21,379 bases of DNA from IMG/VR virus record IMGVR_UViG_3300044491_002161, positions 1 through 21,379 of that record; one strand, 5' to 3'. Of this stretch, positions 1 to 7,027 are shown one piece after another. The notes under the pieces are model-generated. The model had not been told where the DNA came from. It did no database searches and saw only the letters and a program-made list of their open reading frames with translations. The translations under genes and the position numbers were made by a program. How positions within the stretch are numbered: the stretch's first letter is position 1; the number at the start of each line of letters is the position of its first letter. The stretch comes from a virus.

Positions 1-222
1 GGTGCATATGACTATTGGGAACTAATAAATCCTCCAGTTGTTAATGAAGATGGAATGATATGGGCAGTGAAAATTGGATCAAATAGGTTGCATGTACTCA
101 AGCATCTGTTGTATACTAGTGTAGATGCAGTATGTTTCGAAGACAGCGATAGTTTGGTACAGTATCATTACAAGTTAAAAGAGATAGATGTAAATGCATT
201 TAAACCAATCAACAATAGTTAA
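1..222 (+). CDS. Unknown protein, C-terminal part (5' end outside window)
   Basis: Frame 1 is open from the first base and stops with TAA at 220-222, giving the last 73 residues of a protein whose start lies upstream of the window. The visible part has aromatic and hydrophobic residues early (YDYWELINPP, near residues 3-12) and a mixed charged tail. I do not recognise a family. Its last 29 bases overlap the next gene in another frame, an arrangement common in packed phage genomes. Confidence 0.65.
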   Translation, partial: GAYDYWELINPPVVNEDGMIWAVKIGSNRLHVLKHLLYTSVDAVCFEDSDSLVQYHYKLKEIDVNAFKPINNS

Positions 223-691
223 GCAAAACACATATCCCAGTCAGGTTATAGGAGTAACACTTGTGGATATATCCAGCACAGGTGTGACCAGAGGTGAAGG
301 CAAAAAAAGAAATCAACACAGGAATTGGGAAACCACACTGCAAATTTTCAGTTTGTTGACACAGCCTATTGTAACTCAAGAACCTGTCTGTATAGATGCA
401 TGTAGTCCTGAAATAAAAGATGGACCTATGTGGAGAAAATACGGAAAATTTTTACAGTTTCAAGCCAGTATGCTTTTGCCAAAGTGCAACATGTGGGTAT
501 TTCAAGTTTGCAGTGAGAACACAGAAGTGTTTGGTCCTAATCTAGACAACTTGAGAAGCAGTTTTGATATGATACCTATAATTACAGGACTAGATGAAAC
601 AGTAACAATTCAGCCAGCGAGTTTTAACACAAAAAACAAAGAGTTGGTGAACATACAATTCTTTGACAGCAGTTTAGGTATTTTAAAATAA
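194..691 (+). CDS. Unknown phage protein, 165 aa
   Basis: This is an open frame of 165 residues starting at ATG 194, inside the end of the preceding gene, and stopping at 691. No good Shine-Dalgarno site is visible, and the next in-frame methionine is far inside, so 194 is kept. The sequence is soluble, with no membrane segment or signal peptide. It has four cysteines in its middle part (for example VCIDAC and LPKCNMW). A beta-rich virion or accessory protein is possible, but no family is recognised. It is followed by a 148-base gap that carries a late-promoter-like octamer. Confidence 0.7.
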   Translation: MHLNQSTIVKQNTYPSQVIGVTLVDISSTGVTRGEGKKRNQHRNWETTLQIFSLLTQPIVTQEPVCIDACSPEIKDGPMWRKYGKFLQFQASMLLPKCNMWVFQVCSENTEVFGPNLDNLRSSFDMIPIITGLDETVTIQPASFNTKNKELVNIQFFDSSLGILK

Positions 692-839
692 TATACCTAT
701 GTAAAGAACACAACTGTAGCATAAATATCAATGTACAGTGTACAAAAAAGATGCAGATAATAGGCATAAACTAGGCACAAATAAAAAACAAAACCAGGCT
801 CACAGTACAATCTAGCATCACCCAAAGGACGGTGAAAGT
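692..839 (+). other. Intergenic gap with late-promoter-like octamer and twin TGTACA palindromes
   Basis: This 148-base gap has no convincing gene. It contains CATAAATA at 720-727, two TGTACA palindromes one base apart at 732-737 and 739-744, and a ribosome binding site (AAAGGACGG, about 823-831) before the ATG at 840. If the octamer is a T4-type late promoter, the transcript would begin near 733, on the first palindrome, and carry a leader of about 107 bases. The two palindromes could be a protein binding site or chance in AT-rich DNA. Confidence 0.4.
720..727 (+). promoter_or_regulatory. T4-type late promoter, variant CATAAATA
   Basis: CATAAATA differs from the T4 late consensus TATAAATA at the first base only. 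It lies in an intergenic gap before the coiled-coil membrane protein at 840. The distance to that gene (112 bases) is longer than for the other copies in this window, so this is the least certain one. Confidence 0.4.
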
Positions 840-1094
840 ATGTCACAATTAGAGAAAGAGAGTCTTGAAGCACACGTTGATCTGTGTGGTGAAAGGTATA
901 AATCTTTGGAAAACAAACTAGACAACATGTCCAATCGCATGGACAGATTCGAAGCCATGCTAATGGAAGTTCGTGATGTAATGAATAAAATACGTTACGA
1001 CAGAGATAAACAATTAATAAGTTGGGGTGTCGCAATCATCGGCGCCTTGATTGCGGCCCTTGCCGGACTGGCATTCTACACATTCACAGTTTAA
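840..1094 (+). CDS. Coiled-coil protein with C-terminal membrane segment (XhlA/holin-like)
   Basis: This is an 84-residue protein. Residues 1 to about 58 are charged and heptad-like (LEKESLEAHVDL, then ENKLDNMSNRMDRFEAMLMEV), which predicts a coiled coil. Residues about 61-83 form a single hydrophobic segment (SWGVAIIGALIAALAGLAFY) ending three residues before the stop. This layout is that of XhlA/hemolysin-type phage proteins, which anchor in the inner membrane and help holin-endolysin lysis. No endolysin gene is seen nearby, so a role in lysis is inferred from architecture alone; a membrane-bound virion or host-modifying protein is equally possible. The start is supported by an AAAGGACGG ribosome binding site just upstream. 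Confidence 0.75.
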   Translation: MSQLEKESLEAHVDLCGERYKSLENKLDNMSNRMDRFEAMLMEVRDVMNKIRYDRDKQLISWGVAIIGALIAALAGLAFYTFTV

Positions 1095-1112
1095 ATTCTA
1101 AAACTAAACTAC

Positions 1113-1120
1113 GATAAATA
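1113..1120 (+). promoter_or_regulatory. T4-type late promoter, variant GATAAATA
   Basis: GATAAATAC is followed by CTTTT and then the ATG at 1126. In T4 the octamer covers about -13 to -6, so the predicted first transcribed base is the A of the ATG. No Shine-Dalgarno site fits between the octamer and the start codon. The gene may therefore be read from a leaderless message, or also from upstream read-through. Confidence 0.6.
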
Positions 1121-1125
1121 CTTTT

Positions 1126-1398
1126 ATGAAAATAGATGAAATAATAAGCGAAGCCATGGCTTGGGGAAAACGTGGAAACAAAGTTGTTCGCAAGTACAGA
1201 TGCACAAGTGGTAGAAGAAAAAGTCGCTTAGTGTCTAAGCCTTCGCAGTGTTTTGCCGCTCCGGATGTTAAAAAACGCATACGTTTGAAAATGACCAAGT
1301 TGCGTTTAGGCTCACGTATGGCCAGAAAAGCCAAACGTACAAAAGCAGTAAATCCAGCAAGTAAAAGAGTAGCCGCTTTGAATAGGAAAAGTAGATGA
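1126..1398 (+). CDS. Very basic small protein with head-targeting-like N-terminus (candidate internal head protein)
   Basis: This protein has 90 residues, of which about 30 are lysine or arginine spread over the whole chain after the first 14. The N-terminus, MKIDEIISEA, is the opposite in character: acidic and amphipathic, with two matches to the (I/L)-x-E cleavage rule of the T4 prohead protease gp21 (I3-D4-E5 and I7-S8-E9 before A10). T4 internal proteins carry such a removable capsid-targeting sequence and are injected with the DNA. I infer that this is a DNA-binding internal head protein, but no homologue was checked. It has two cysteines, C26 and C42, with a basic stretch between them. 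It overlaps the next gene by four bases (ATGA), implying coupled translation, and is preceded by a late promoter octamer. Confidence 0.75.
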   Translation: MKIDEIISEAMAWGKRGNKVVRKYRCTSGRRKSRLVSKPSQCFAAPDVKKRIRLKMTKLRLGSRMARKAKRTKAVNPASKRVAALNRKSR

Positions 1399-1646
1399 AG
1401 ATACAAGAGATAGTTGAAACAAAACTTACAGAAAAACAATACATTGTAAAGCAAGTGTTGAGCAACAGACTTATTGTTACTGATCCTGAACAACCAGACA
1501 TAGACATCACCATTGATCTAGATGATAGAATGATAGATGCAAATGGAGATATTGTTATCATACAACCAAGGCGTTCACCTAATGAAAGAGCAGTGTTGGC
1601 AAGACAGTTATTAAGACCAGGAGTACCCGTTGAAATAGAGGGATAA
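1395..1646 (+). CDS. Small unknown protein with MKIQEI N-terminus
   Basis: This 83-residue protein starts inside the stop of the preceding gene (ATGA overlap). Its N-terminus, MKIQEIVETK, resembles those of the genes at 1126 and 2975 and has two (I/L)-x-E sites (I3-Q4-E5 and I6-V7-E8), as expected for a gp21-type cleavable head-targeting peptide. The rest looks like a small beta-rich domain (YIVKQVLSNRLIVTDPEQPD, then IDLDD and DIVIIQPRR). The function is unknown. A small internal or head-associated protein is the inference from the N-terminus and neighbours. It joins the next gene through a TAATG junction. Confidence 0.7.
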   Translation: MKIQEIVETKLTEKQYIVKQVLSNRLIVTDPEQPDIDITIDLDDRMIDANGDIVIIQPRRSPNERAVLARQLLRPGVPVEIEG

Positions 1647-2551
1647 TGAATCAAGTACCAAGACAATCAAAATATTTTCCAAATACATTTAGTCAAACAA
1701 AAGCAAATAAACTTTCACAAAAGCAATTACAAGATTATCACAGAGATGGATTCACCAGAGAACCTCTGACACTGTTTGATAATGCACAAGATCTACAAAA
1801 CGTTTATAAAGAAATAACAGATTATTTGCCAAAAGATGTTGACCTAGGCAGATACAATCAACAGCACAAAAGCAGTAAGATGTTGTGGGAGATTGCACAC
1901 AACAAACATCTTGTGGAAGTTATGCAACAGGTGTATGGACCTAATGTTATAATCACTAATGTACAACTGTTTACAAAAAATAAATCACAACAATTTGCAG
2001 ACAAAACCAAAGTACCATTACATCAGGATCTATCTTACTATGATCATGAACCTAAAAAATTAACATCAGCCTGGTTAGCAATTACTGACGTAACACTTGA
2101 TAACAGTCCGGTGCAGTTTGTGCCTAGCAGTCACACCAATGGTGAATATCAGCACCAAGATGTAGATCCTGATAATGTTACAAACAGTCTGTACAAGAGT
2201 TTAGATCACATGGAATATCAACAGCAATTGGTGCCAGTAACAATGAAAGCAGGACAGTTTACACTACATGATGGTTGGGTAATACATGGTAGCAGTGCTG
2301 GCATAAGTAATAGAACAGGGTTACAAATACAATTTACAACTCCAGATGTAAAATTAAAAATACCTAAACCACCCTATGTAACTGTTGAACAGCAATGTGA
2401 ATGCAGTTTGGTGTGTGGTGTTGATGATTATGGATACAACAGTAAAATTAAAATACCACCACAAGGTGAAGTTGAACCAATACAAAAAAGAAATGCGTTA
2501 AGTACAGAATATCTTCCAACATGGATTAACTTGAGGAAACAAAATGTCTAA
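1646..2551 (+). CDS. Phytanoyl-CoA dioxygenase (PhyH) family Fe(II)/2-oxoglutarate oxygenase
   Basis: This 301-residue protein has the PhyH-type double-stranded beta-helix markers in order. An H-x-D iron-binding pair lies at H126-Q-D128. The TSAWLAITDVTLDNSPVQFVPSSH region at about 140-163 is typical of the family core. The second iron histidine is H214 (in LHDGWVIHGSSAGIS), and an arginine for 2-oxoglutarate is R223 in SNRTGLQIQF. All iron and cosubstrate residues appear intact, so the enzyme should be active. Marine T4-type phages often carry such oxygenases, but their substrates are mostly unknown; protein, nucleotide, lipid or small-molecule hydroxylation are all possible. It sits among likely head-protein genes, so a virion protein could be a substrate, which is speculation. 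A GAGGG ribosome binding site lies just before the ATG. Confidence 0.88.
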   Translation: MNQVPRQSKYFPNTFSQTKANKLSQKQLQDYHRDGFTREPLTLFDNAQDLQNVYKEITDYLPKDVDLGRYNQQHKSSKMLWEIAHNKHLVEVMQQVYGPNVIITNVQLFTKNKSQQFADKTKVPLHQDLSYYDHEPKKLTSAWLAITDVTLDNSPVQFVPSSHTNGEYQHQDVDPDNVTNSLYKSLDHMEYQQQLVPVTMKAGQFTLHDGWVIHGSSAGISNRTGLQIQFTTPDVKLKIPKPPYVTVEQQCECSLVCGVDDYGYNSKIKIPPQGEVEPIQKRNALSTEYLPTWINLRKQNV

Positions 2552-2945
2552 CATCAAATCTAGAATAACAAAGTTTTTCAAAGAACAGCCAAGACCAAAA
2601 GTAAAATTTAAAGTTGTAAACACAAGACATATAAGTGTAAACAATGTTCATGTGATAAAGAAAAACTGCTATTGGATTGTACAGAGACAAAAATTTACCT
2701 TTAAAAAGTCAGCAGTGGCCTATGCTGTTTATGAAATAAACAAGGATGATCAGAAGTCAAGAATGATAATAATACTTGATTCGCAACTGTCTAAACTACA
2801 CGAAGATATACTACAGTACAAAAGGCCCACCAATGATAAAATAGCAAAACTCAACCGTTTAAATAGGTTAAGTGCTGTATTGCCAGAGTATTATGCAACT
2901 AAAAAGCGTCTTGATAGTTTGGTGCAATCAGTTAAACTAGCATAA
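2544..2945 (+). CDS. Unknown basic protein, 133 aa
   Basis: This 133-residue protein overlaps the oxygenase gene by eight bases. A good ribosome binding site (GAGGAAA, about 2533-2539) supports ATG 2544. The protein is rich in lysine and arginine (for example FFKEQPRPKVKFKVV near the start). It ends in a helical, charged segment (KIAKLNRLNRLSAVLPEYY and KKRLDSLVQS) that may form a short coiled coil. No membrane segment or known motif is seen. Its position between the oxygenase and likely head proteins suggests a virion or morphogenesis role, but the function is unknown. Confidence 0.72.
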   Translation: MSNIKSRITKFFKEQPRPKVKFKVVNTRHISVNNVHVIKKNCYWIVQRQKFTFKKSAVAYAVYEINKDDQKSRMIIILDSQLSKLHEDILQYKRPTNDKIAKLNRLNRLSAVLPEYYATKKRLDSLVQSVKLA

Positions 2946-2948
2946 ATA
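2941..2948 (+). promoter_or_regulatory. T4-type late promoter, variant CATAAATA
   Basis: CATAAATAC starts at the last codons of the preceding gene and runs into the 29-base gap before ATG 2975. The predicted start of transcription is about 2954. A ribosome binding site (AAAAGGA, about 2961-2967) follows at normal spacing, so this is a standard leadered late gene. Confidence 0.65.
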
Positions 2949-2974
2949 CAATATAGAATAAAAAGGATTTCGCC

Positions 2975-4504
2975 ATGAAAATTACAGAAATGTTTACCAA
3001 ACCAACAAGTAAACAGGTTACAGAATTTACACAGAAAGTGTTTGGTCGCAGTATAGATATCAGTAAACTAGATGTTGCTAAAAGGCAACAGATTAGAGAA
3101 AGTGTTACAGCAACGTTGGCACGATATGACAATGTCAAAGGCACTAAAAAACACAACGAAAAAGAATACTTTCAGTTGAAACTTATTAAGGAAGCATTTG
3201 ACACATTTCAAGAAGATGATGTAGAAGAAGGAAATGAGTTTATTGATGCAAGACGTCAAGCCATTAAAGCAGGTAAAAAAGAATTTACTGTGGGTGGCAA
3301 AACATACAAAGTCACAGGCGATACAAGTCAAGAGATGCAGTCAGAGGATGCAGTAACTGAAAAAGAAGTTCCTACAAAAGCAGAAATAGATGAACTAGAA
3401 GATCGTAACCAACATGGCGAGGTTGCAGAAAAACTAGTCAAGGCTTTTGGAACAGACTTTGAGATTGCACTTGTGGATCTAGTCAACAGTATGCATGAAG
3501 ACAGAGGACACATCATGCCTGAAGAACAAAAGGCAAGAGATGCAATCATTAGCAAATACTATAACAAGATCAGTGAAGAAGTAAACGAAAAAACAATTGA
3601 ATACAAACCAAATCCAGGCAAGTACAGTTTTTATTCAACTCCAGAAATGAATTTGACTGTGCAAGAATTTGTACAAATGGTTAAAAAAGCAGATGCTGAT
3701 GGATATGGATCTGAAGTATTATATGATGCAGTGTATGGAAGATATGGACAACAAGTTGAAAACTATGTGGTAGAACTACAAAACGACATCAGTTCTGAGC
3801 AAGGACTACATCCAAAAGATGATTATGAGCAAATAGAACAAGAAGCATTTGAACAAATTCTAGGCGAAGATGTAATTGTGGACGAAGCAGAGCCAGGAAA
3901 CACAACACACAACATTGATTTTAGTAAACTTGATCCTGCAGACATCAATGCAATCAGTGAGATTGTCAATGACTATATAGAAACAAATATGCCAGATGAA
4001 GACAGCGAATACACATATGATATTGTAATTGACATTGACGAAGATCAAGAATCAACTGAAAGTGTTAATGAAAGTGTACAGGTTAATGAAGGCGAAATGG
4101 AAAAGTCAGAACTAGTGCTTGCCGCAAAAAGTATTGTTGACAAGTATGATGAAATGATCAAAGACGTAGGTGAATTGTTTAACGAAGACCTACAACCATT
4201 AGTTGATAAAATCAGAGATGAAATGGGCAGTGAAATTGCTGACCAATTCCAAAATGCAATGGGTCAAGCAGTAGATGACAGTTTAGACAATCTTAAATCT
4301 ACTAGAGATGCAACTGATGCCGCACAGAGAATATTAGTTGGAGATACCCCAGATGAGTTGCCACCAATGGGAGATATTGGTGCTGATACAGATGATGCTG
4401 AAATTGAACCTATAGATGATATAGAGGCTGACCCAGATGATTTTGGTGCCAGTGATGCCGCAGTAGGCGGAGATAACCCAATTGGTAGAGAGAAGAGGTC
4501 GTAA
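2975..4504 (+). CDS. Large acidic protein with MKITEM N-terminus (candidate head/core protein)
   Basis: This 509-residue protein is highly acidic, mostly in its second half, with D/E clusters such as DIDEDQESTESVNESVQVNE and the final DDAEIEPIDDIEADPDD. The N-terminus MKITEMFTK shares the M-K-I-x-E pattern of its neighbours and has a gp21-type site I3-T4-E5. The first 80 residues are basic to neutral and helical; the middle contains a compact segment near residues 210-290 rich in tyrosine and acidic residues. The C-terminus ends GGDNPIGREKRS, a basic tail after the acidic stretch. No enzyme motif is seen. A head scaffold or internal protein that is later processed is a reasonable inference, but direct homology was not checked. 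Its own late promoter and ribosome binding site lie upstream. Confidence 0.75.
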   Translation: MKITEMFTKPTSKQVTEFTQKVFGRSIDISKLDVAKRQQIRESVTATLARYDNVKGTKKHNEKEYFQLKLIKEAFDTFQEDDVEEGNEFIDARRQAIKAGKKEFTVGGKTYKVTGDTSQEMQSEDAVTEKEVPTKAEIDELEDRNQHGEVAEKLVKAFGTDFEIALVDLVNSMHEDRGHIMPEEQKARDAIISKYYNKISEEVNEKTIEYKPNPGKYSFYSTPEMNLTVQEFVQMVKKADADGYGSEVLYDAVYGRYGQQVENYVVELQNDISSEQGLHPKDDYEQIEQEAFEQILGEDVIVDEAEPGNTTHNIDFSKLDPADINAISEIVNDYIETNMPDEDSEYTYDIVIDIDEDQESTESVNESVQVNEGEMEKSELVLAAKSIVDKYDEMIKDVGELFNEDLQPLVDKIRDEMGSEIADQFQNAMGQAVDDSLDNLKSTRDATDAAQRILVGDTPDELPPMGDIGADTDDAEIEPIDDIEADPDDFGASDAAVGGDNPIGREKRS

Positions 4505-5037
4505 TGTATAAACCAGTAGATTTTGCAGAACTAAGAAAAAAATTAACACACATAGAACTGTTAGAACAAGTTGATAGGGAAAGTGTAAAACTAGATGATG
4601 TAAGGACAGGTCTTGAAGACCTTTTAGCAGAATACGAAAAAGATATAGAAGCATACAATAATGAACGTGCTGAGGTTGAAGCAGAACTAAAAGCACAAGG
4701 CATGGGTGATAAAGAAATTGAAGATGAAATCTCTGATGGTGATTATGATTTCCACTATTATCAAATTGATGATGTTGAAGATAAATTTAATGCATTAGAC
4801 GAACTGTTGAAAGACGGAAGTGCAGACGGACATGACATAGTTGGTGTTATATATTCTGATAATGCACCTTCAGATACTTCACCAAGAGAAGACTTTATGC
4901 GAGAAATTAAAAGCACAATCAAACAGAATCATCCAGAAGTATATGATAAACTTTTTATGTATGATGTTGGTGAGGCACAAATAGAAGTTGAAGATAATGT
5001 TAATAAATCAGCCGGCGTGATGGGATTTAAAAAATAA
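4504..5037 (+). CDS. Acidic coiled-coil protein, unknown, 177 aa
   Basis: This 177-residue protein is joined to the preceding gene by a TAATG junction, with AGAGG just upstream as ribosome binding site. Residues about 5-80 are long charged helices (LRKKLTHIELLEQVDRES and then LLAEYEKDIEAYNNERAEVE), likely a coiled coil. The rest is acidic with a DDYYQIDDVEDKF-like middle and a short C-terminal tail ending GVMGFKK. No catalytic motif, signal peptide or membrane segment is seen. Coupling to the acidic 509-residue protein suggests they are made in fixed ratio and may work together in head assembly. The function is not recognised. Confidence 0.72.
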   Translation: MYKPVDFAELRKKLTHIELLEQVDRESVKLDDVRTGLEDLLAEYEKDIEAYNNERAEVEAELKAQGMGDKEIEDEISDGDYDFHYYQIDDVEDKFNALDELLKDGSADGHDIVGVIYSDNAPSDTSPREDFMREIKSTIKQNHPEVYDKLFMYDVGEAQIEVEDNVNKSAGVMGFKK

Positions 5038-5038
5038 T

Positions 5039-5683
5039 ATGAGATTAAGAGAATTTACAACAGACAGTTCAGAAAGTTTAATGAGTATTGCACTACTGAT
5101 TGGACAACAACATCAAGAAGGTGATCCTGCTATGACAATGGATGCTTTCTTAGAAAAGTTGGACAATGCAGGTATTAACATGAACATCGAAAGTTTCAGA
5201 CAAGCATATGAAACAGATTCAAATGTACAGAGTGTTGTGAATGAACTGATCAGATCCAACAAACTAGATGGTGCAGAACTAGAATTTAAACCTGATGCCA
5301 ATGATGATACACCAGATGAACGTGTGAGCAAAATGGCAAGAAAGGCTGTAAAAACTAGAGAAAGCAAAATGAAAGGTGGTTCAGATTTTTATAAATTTAT
5401 GGGATATAAAGATTTAAAAGATTTGGATAAAGATAATAGACAACTTCCAAAAGTTATTACAGTTGAACCGTTTAAAAATCAAGGAGCACGAGTTAAAAAA
5501 CTTGGTAGTAAAGCACAAGGATATGGATATTACGACGAAGATACAAGTGATAGAACAAGTTGGGTACTTAAAAGAAACACAAAAACTACAGAGGGTTCAC
5601 GTCCAGGCAAGTTGAGCAAAGGACATCCTAACTATAAAAAACAAGCGGCGGCTATTGCCATCAGTAAGCAGAATGCAAAATAA
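5039..5683 (+). CDS. Unknown phage protein with MRLREF N-terminus, 214 aa
   Basis: This 214-residue protein starts one base after the previous stop codon. The N-terminus MRLREFTTDS resembles the M-[KR]-[IL]-x-E pattern of the genes at 1126, 1395 and 2975, with a possible gp21-type site L3-R4-E5. The first half is neutral to acidic and helical. The second half is basic and ends in a lysine-rich region with the string KGHPNYKKQAAAIAISKQNAK; small basic C-termini of this kind occur in many phage proteins. A processed head or internal protein is the inference. No enzyme motif is visible. Confidence 0.72.
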   Translation: MRLREFTTDSSESLMSIALLIGQQHQEGDPAMTMDAFLEKLDNAGINMNIESFRQAYETDSNVQSVVNELIRSNKLDGAELEFKPDANDDTPDERVSKMARKAVKTRESKMKGGSDFYKFMGYKDLKDLDKDNRQLPKVITVEPFKNQGARVKKLGSKAQGYGYYDEDTSDRTSWVLKRNTKTTEGSRPGKLSKGHPNYKKQAAAIAISKQNAK

Positions 5684-5916
5684 TGCGTGAATTAATGGAA
5701 AAGTTACAAAGTCTCAGAGAAGACATTAGAATAGACATGTTGGAAAACATGTTAGTGGATTCGCAAAAAATCAGGGCTCAACTAAAAGATGTACAAGATT
5801 ATGATAGTGATGATGATTTCTATGATGAATATTATTCTAGAGTATACCGTGCCACAGAAATGTTGGAAGATGAAATAGAAACATTGATAGGAATAATGCA
5901 AGGTGAGGAGAACTAA
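5683..5916 (+). CDS. Small acidic helical protein, 77 aa
   Basis: This 77-residue acidic protein starts at a TAATG junction with the gene before it. It is almost entirely helical by composition (MRELMEKLQSLREDIRIDML at the start, then an acidic DYDSDDDFYDEYYS near residue 40). No motif is recognised. It has no membrane segment. It is translated with its neighbours, and a chaperone-like or assembly role is possible but unsupported. A ribosome binding site is not evident, fitting translational coupling. Confidence 0.65.
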   Translation: MRELMEKLQSLREDIRIDMLENMLVDSQKIRAQLKDVQDYDSDDDFYDEYYSRVYRATEMLEDEIETLIGIMQGEEN

Positions 5917-5919
5917 AAC

Positions 5920-6279
5920 ATGGCAAATTTTCCTACAGGCACTCAAGCAAGAGAAAGAGCACAAGGTAACAATACACTGACACAACAGATTGCTATTATG
6001 GAAATAGCAGTATTAGATGCTATTGCAAGTGGTGTGTTCACTGTTAACATTACAAACAGTTCTACAGTAACTATACAAGGTACTACAATCACAGGTTCTC
6101 CAATGACAGATAATGATACTGATGGACTTAACTACTACAAAACTTGGCAAGGCACAATCACAGACACTGTCAAAACTGAACAAATGAATGAAATCATTAA
6201 TCATTTTCAAAATAAAGGCTATACAATAGCAAGAAAATCAACATCTGGCACATATTTCTATTGGCAAATAGACTGGTAA
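5920..6279 (+). CDS. Unknown phage protein, 119 aa
   Basis: This 119-residue protein has a good ribosome binding site (GGTGAGGAGAA, about 5903-5913) before ATG 5920. The N-terminal third is helical (MANFPTGTQARERAQGNN, then QQIAIMEIAVLDAIASG). A threonine-rich beta segment follows (VTIQGTTITGSPMTDNDTDG). The end, NHFQNKGYTIARKSTSGTYF, looks like a helix-strand unit. This pattern recalls short virion proteins of marine T4-type phages, but I cannot name a family with certainty. No catalytic residues are evident. It is followed by a sigma70-type promoter for the next gene. Confidence 0.7.
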   Translation: MANFPTGTQARERAQGNNTLTQQIAIMEIAVLDAIASGVFTVNITNSSTVTIQGTTITGSPMTDNDTDGLNYYKTWQGTITDTVKTEQMNEIINHFQNKGYTIARKSTSGTYFYWQIDW

Positions 6280-6290
6280 TGTGTTATAAT
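6261..6290 (+). promoter_or_regulatory. Sigma70-type promoter for the nuclease gene
   Basis: TTGGCA (6261-6266) and a perfect TATAAT (6285-6290) are separated by 18 bases. The -35 box differs from TTGACA at one base. Transcription would start near 6297, about 24 bases before the nuclease ATG at 6321. It is the only clear host-type promoter seen in the window. It lies among likely late genes, so the nuclease can be made early while its neighbours wait for the late promoters. Confidence 0.65.
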
Positions 6291-6320
6291 AAACTAAAGT
6301 AAAAAAATCAAAGAGTACAA

Positions 6321-7001
6321 ATGTTAATAAAAAAATATGACTATGCCCCTATGAGTAGGAAAACCATAGAGGGTAAAAGACACTATCAGACTCCTGATGG
6401 TTCAGCAGTTCCTAGTGTGACAACAATACTTGACAAAACAAAAACTGAAGAAAAGAAACAGGCTCTGCGTAATTGGAAAAGACGTGTGGGCGAACAAAAA
6501 GCACAACAAATAGTTACTGAAGCCGCTGGCAGAGGGACACGTATGCACAAGTGGCTTGAAGATTATGTAGAAACAGGAGTAATGGGAGAGCCTGGCAGTA
6601 ATCCTTACAGTCAACAAAGTCACCGTATGGCAAGTCTTATACTTGAACATGGTTTAAAAAATGCAAATGAATATTGGGGTACAGAAGTACCATTGTACTA
6701 CAGTGGATTGTATGCTGGTACAACAGATCTTGTGGGCACACACAAAAACTCGCCTGCCATAATGGATTTTAAACAAACGAACAAACCTAAGAAAACTGAA
6801 TGGATTGATGAATACTTTATGCAGTTGTGTGCTTATGCCCATGCTCATAACAAAATGTTTGACACAGACATTAACAAAGGCGTGATACTGATGTGTAGTA
6901 AAGACTATCAATATCAAGAATGGGTACTGGAGGGTAATGCATTTGACCATTATAGTGACATGTGGTTCAATAGAGTTGAACAATACTATAACGAATCATA
7001 A
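6321..7001 (+). CDS. PD-(D/E)XK (RecB/Cas4-like) exonuclease
   Basis: This 226-residue protein has the RecB-family nuclease motifs in order: GRGTRMHKWLE (G70 to E80, with H76), an acidic TEV at E122, GTTDLVG with D136, then AIMDFK with D149 and K151, and finally a Q168-x-x-x-Y-type helix (FMQLCAYAHAH). D136, D149 and K151 would bind the metal and carry out phosphodiester cleavage. Phages use such nucleases to process or degrade DNA, for example in recombination, replication or host DNA breakdown. Its own sigma70-like promoter lies just upstream, unlike neighbouring genes, which fits an early or middle DNA-metabolism role. An AAAGAG site may serve as ribosome binding site. The polarity of digestion cannot be read from the sequence. 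Confidence 0.85.
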   Translation: MLIKKYDYAPMSRKTIEGKRHYQTPDGSAVPSVTTILDKTKTEEKKQALRNWKRRVGEQKAQQIVTEAAGRGTRMHKWLEDYVETGVMGEPGSNPYSQQSHRMASLILEHGLKNANEYWGTEVPLYYSGLYAGTTDLVGTHKNSPAIMDFKQTNKPKKTEWIDEYFMQLCAYAHAHNKMFDTDINKGVILMCSKDYQYQEWVLEGNAFDHYSDMWFNRVEQYYNES

Positions 7002-7007
7002 TAAATA
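7000..7007 (+). promoter_or_regulatory. T4-type late promoter, variant AATAAATA
   Basis: AATAAATAC overlaps the stop codon of the nuclease gene (6999-7001) and lies 20 bases before the tail spike ATG. A strong ribosome binding site, AAGGAGA (7014-7020), lies between. The predicted transcript start is near 7013. Placement directly before a tail gene is what a late promoter should show. Confidence 0.7.
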
Positions 7008-7027
7008 CACTATAAGGAGAACGGCAA

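Noticed and set aside
1104-1493. Minus-strand open frame of 129 codons
   Set aside because: It is antisense to two well-supported coupled genes and its composition is that of a mirrored coding strand.
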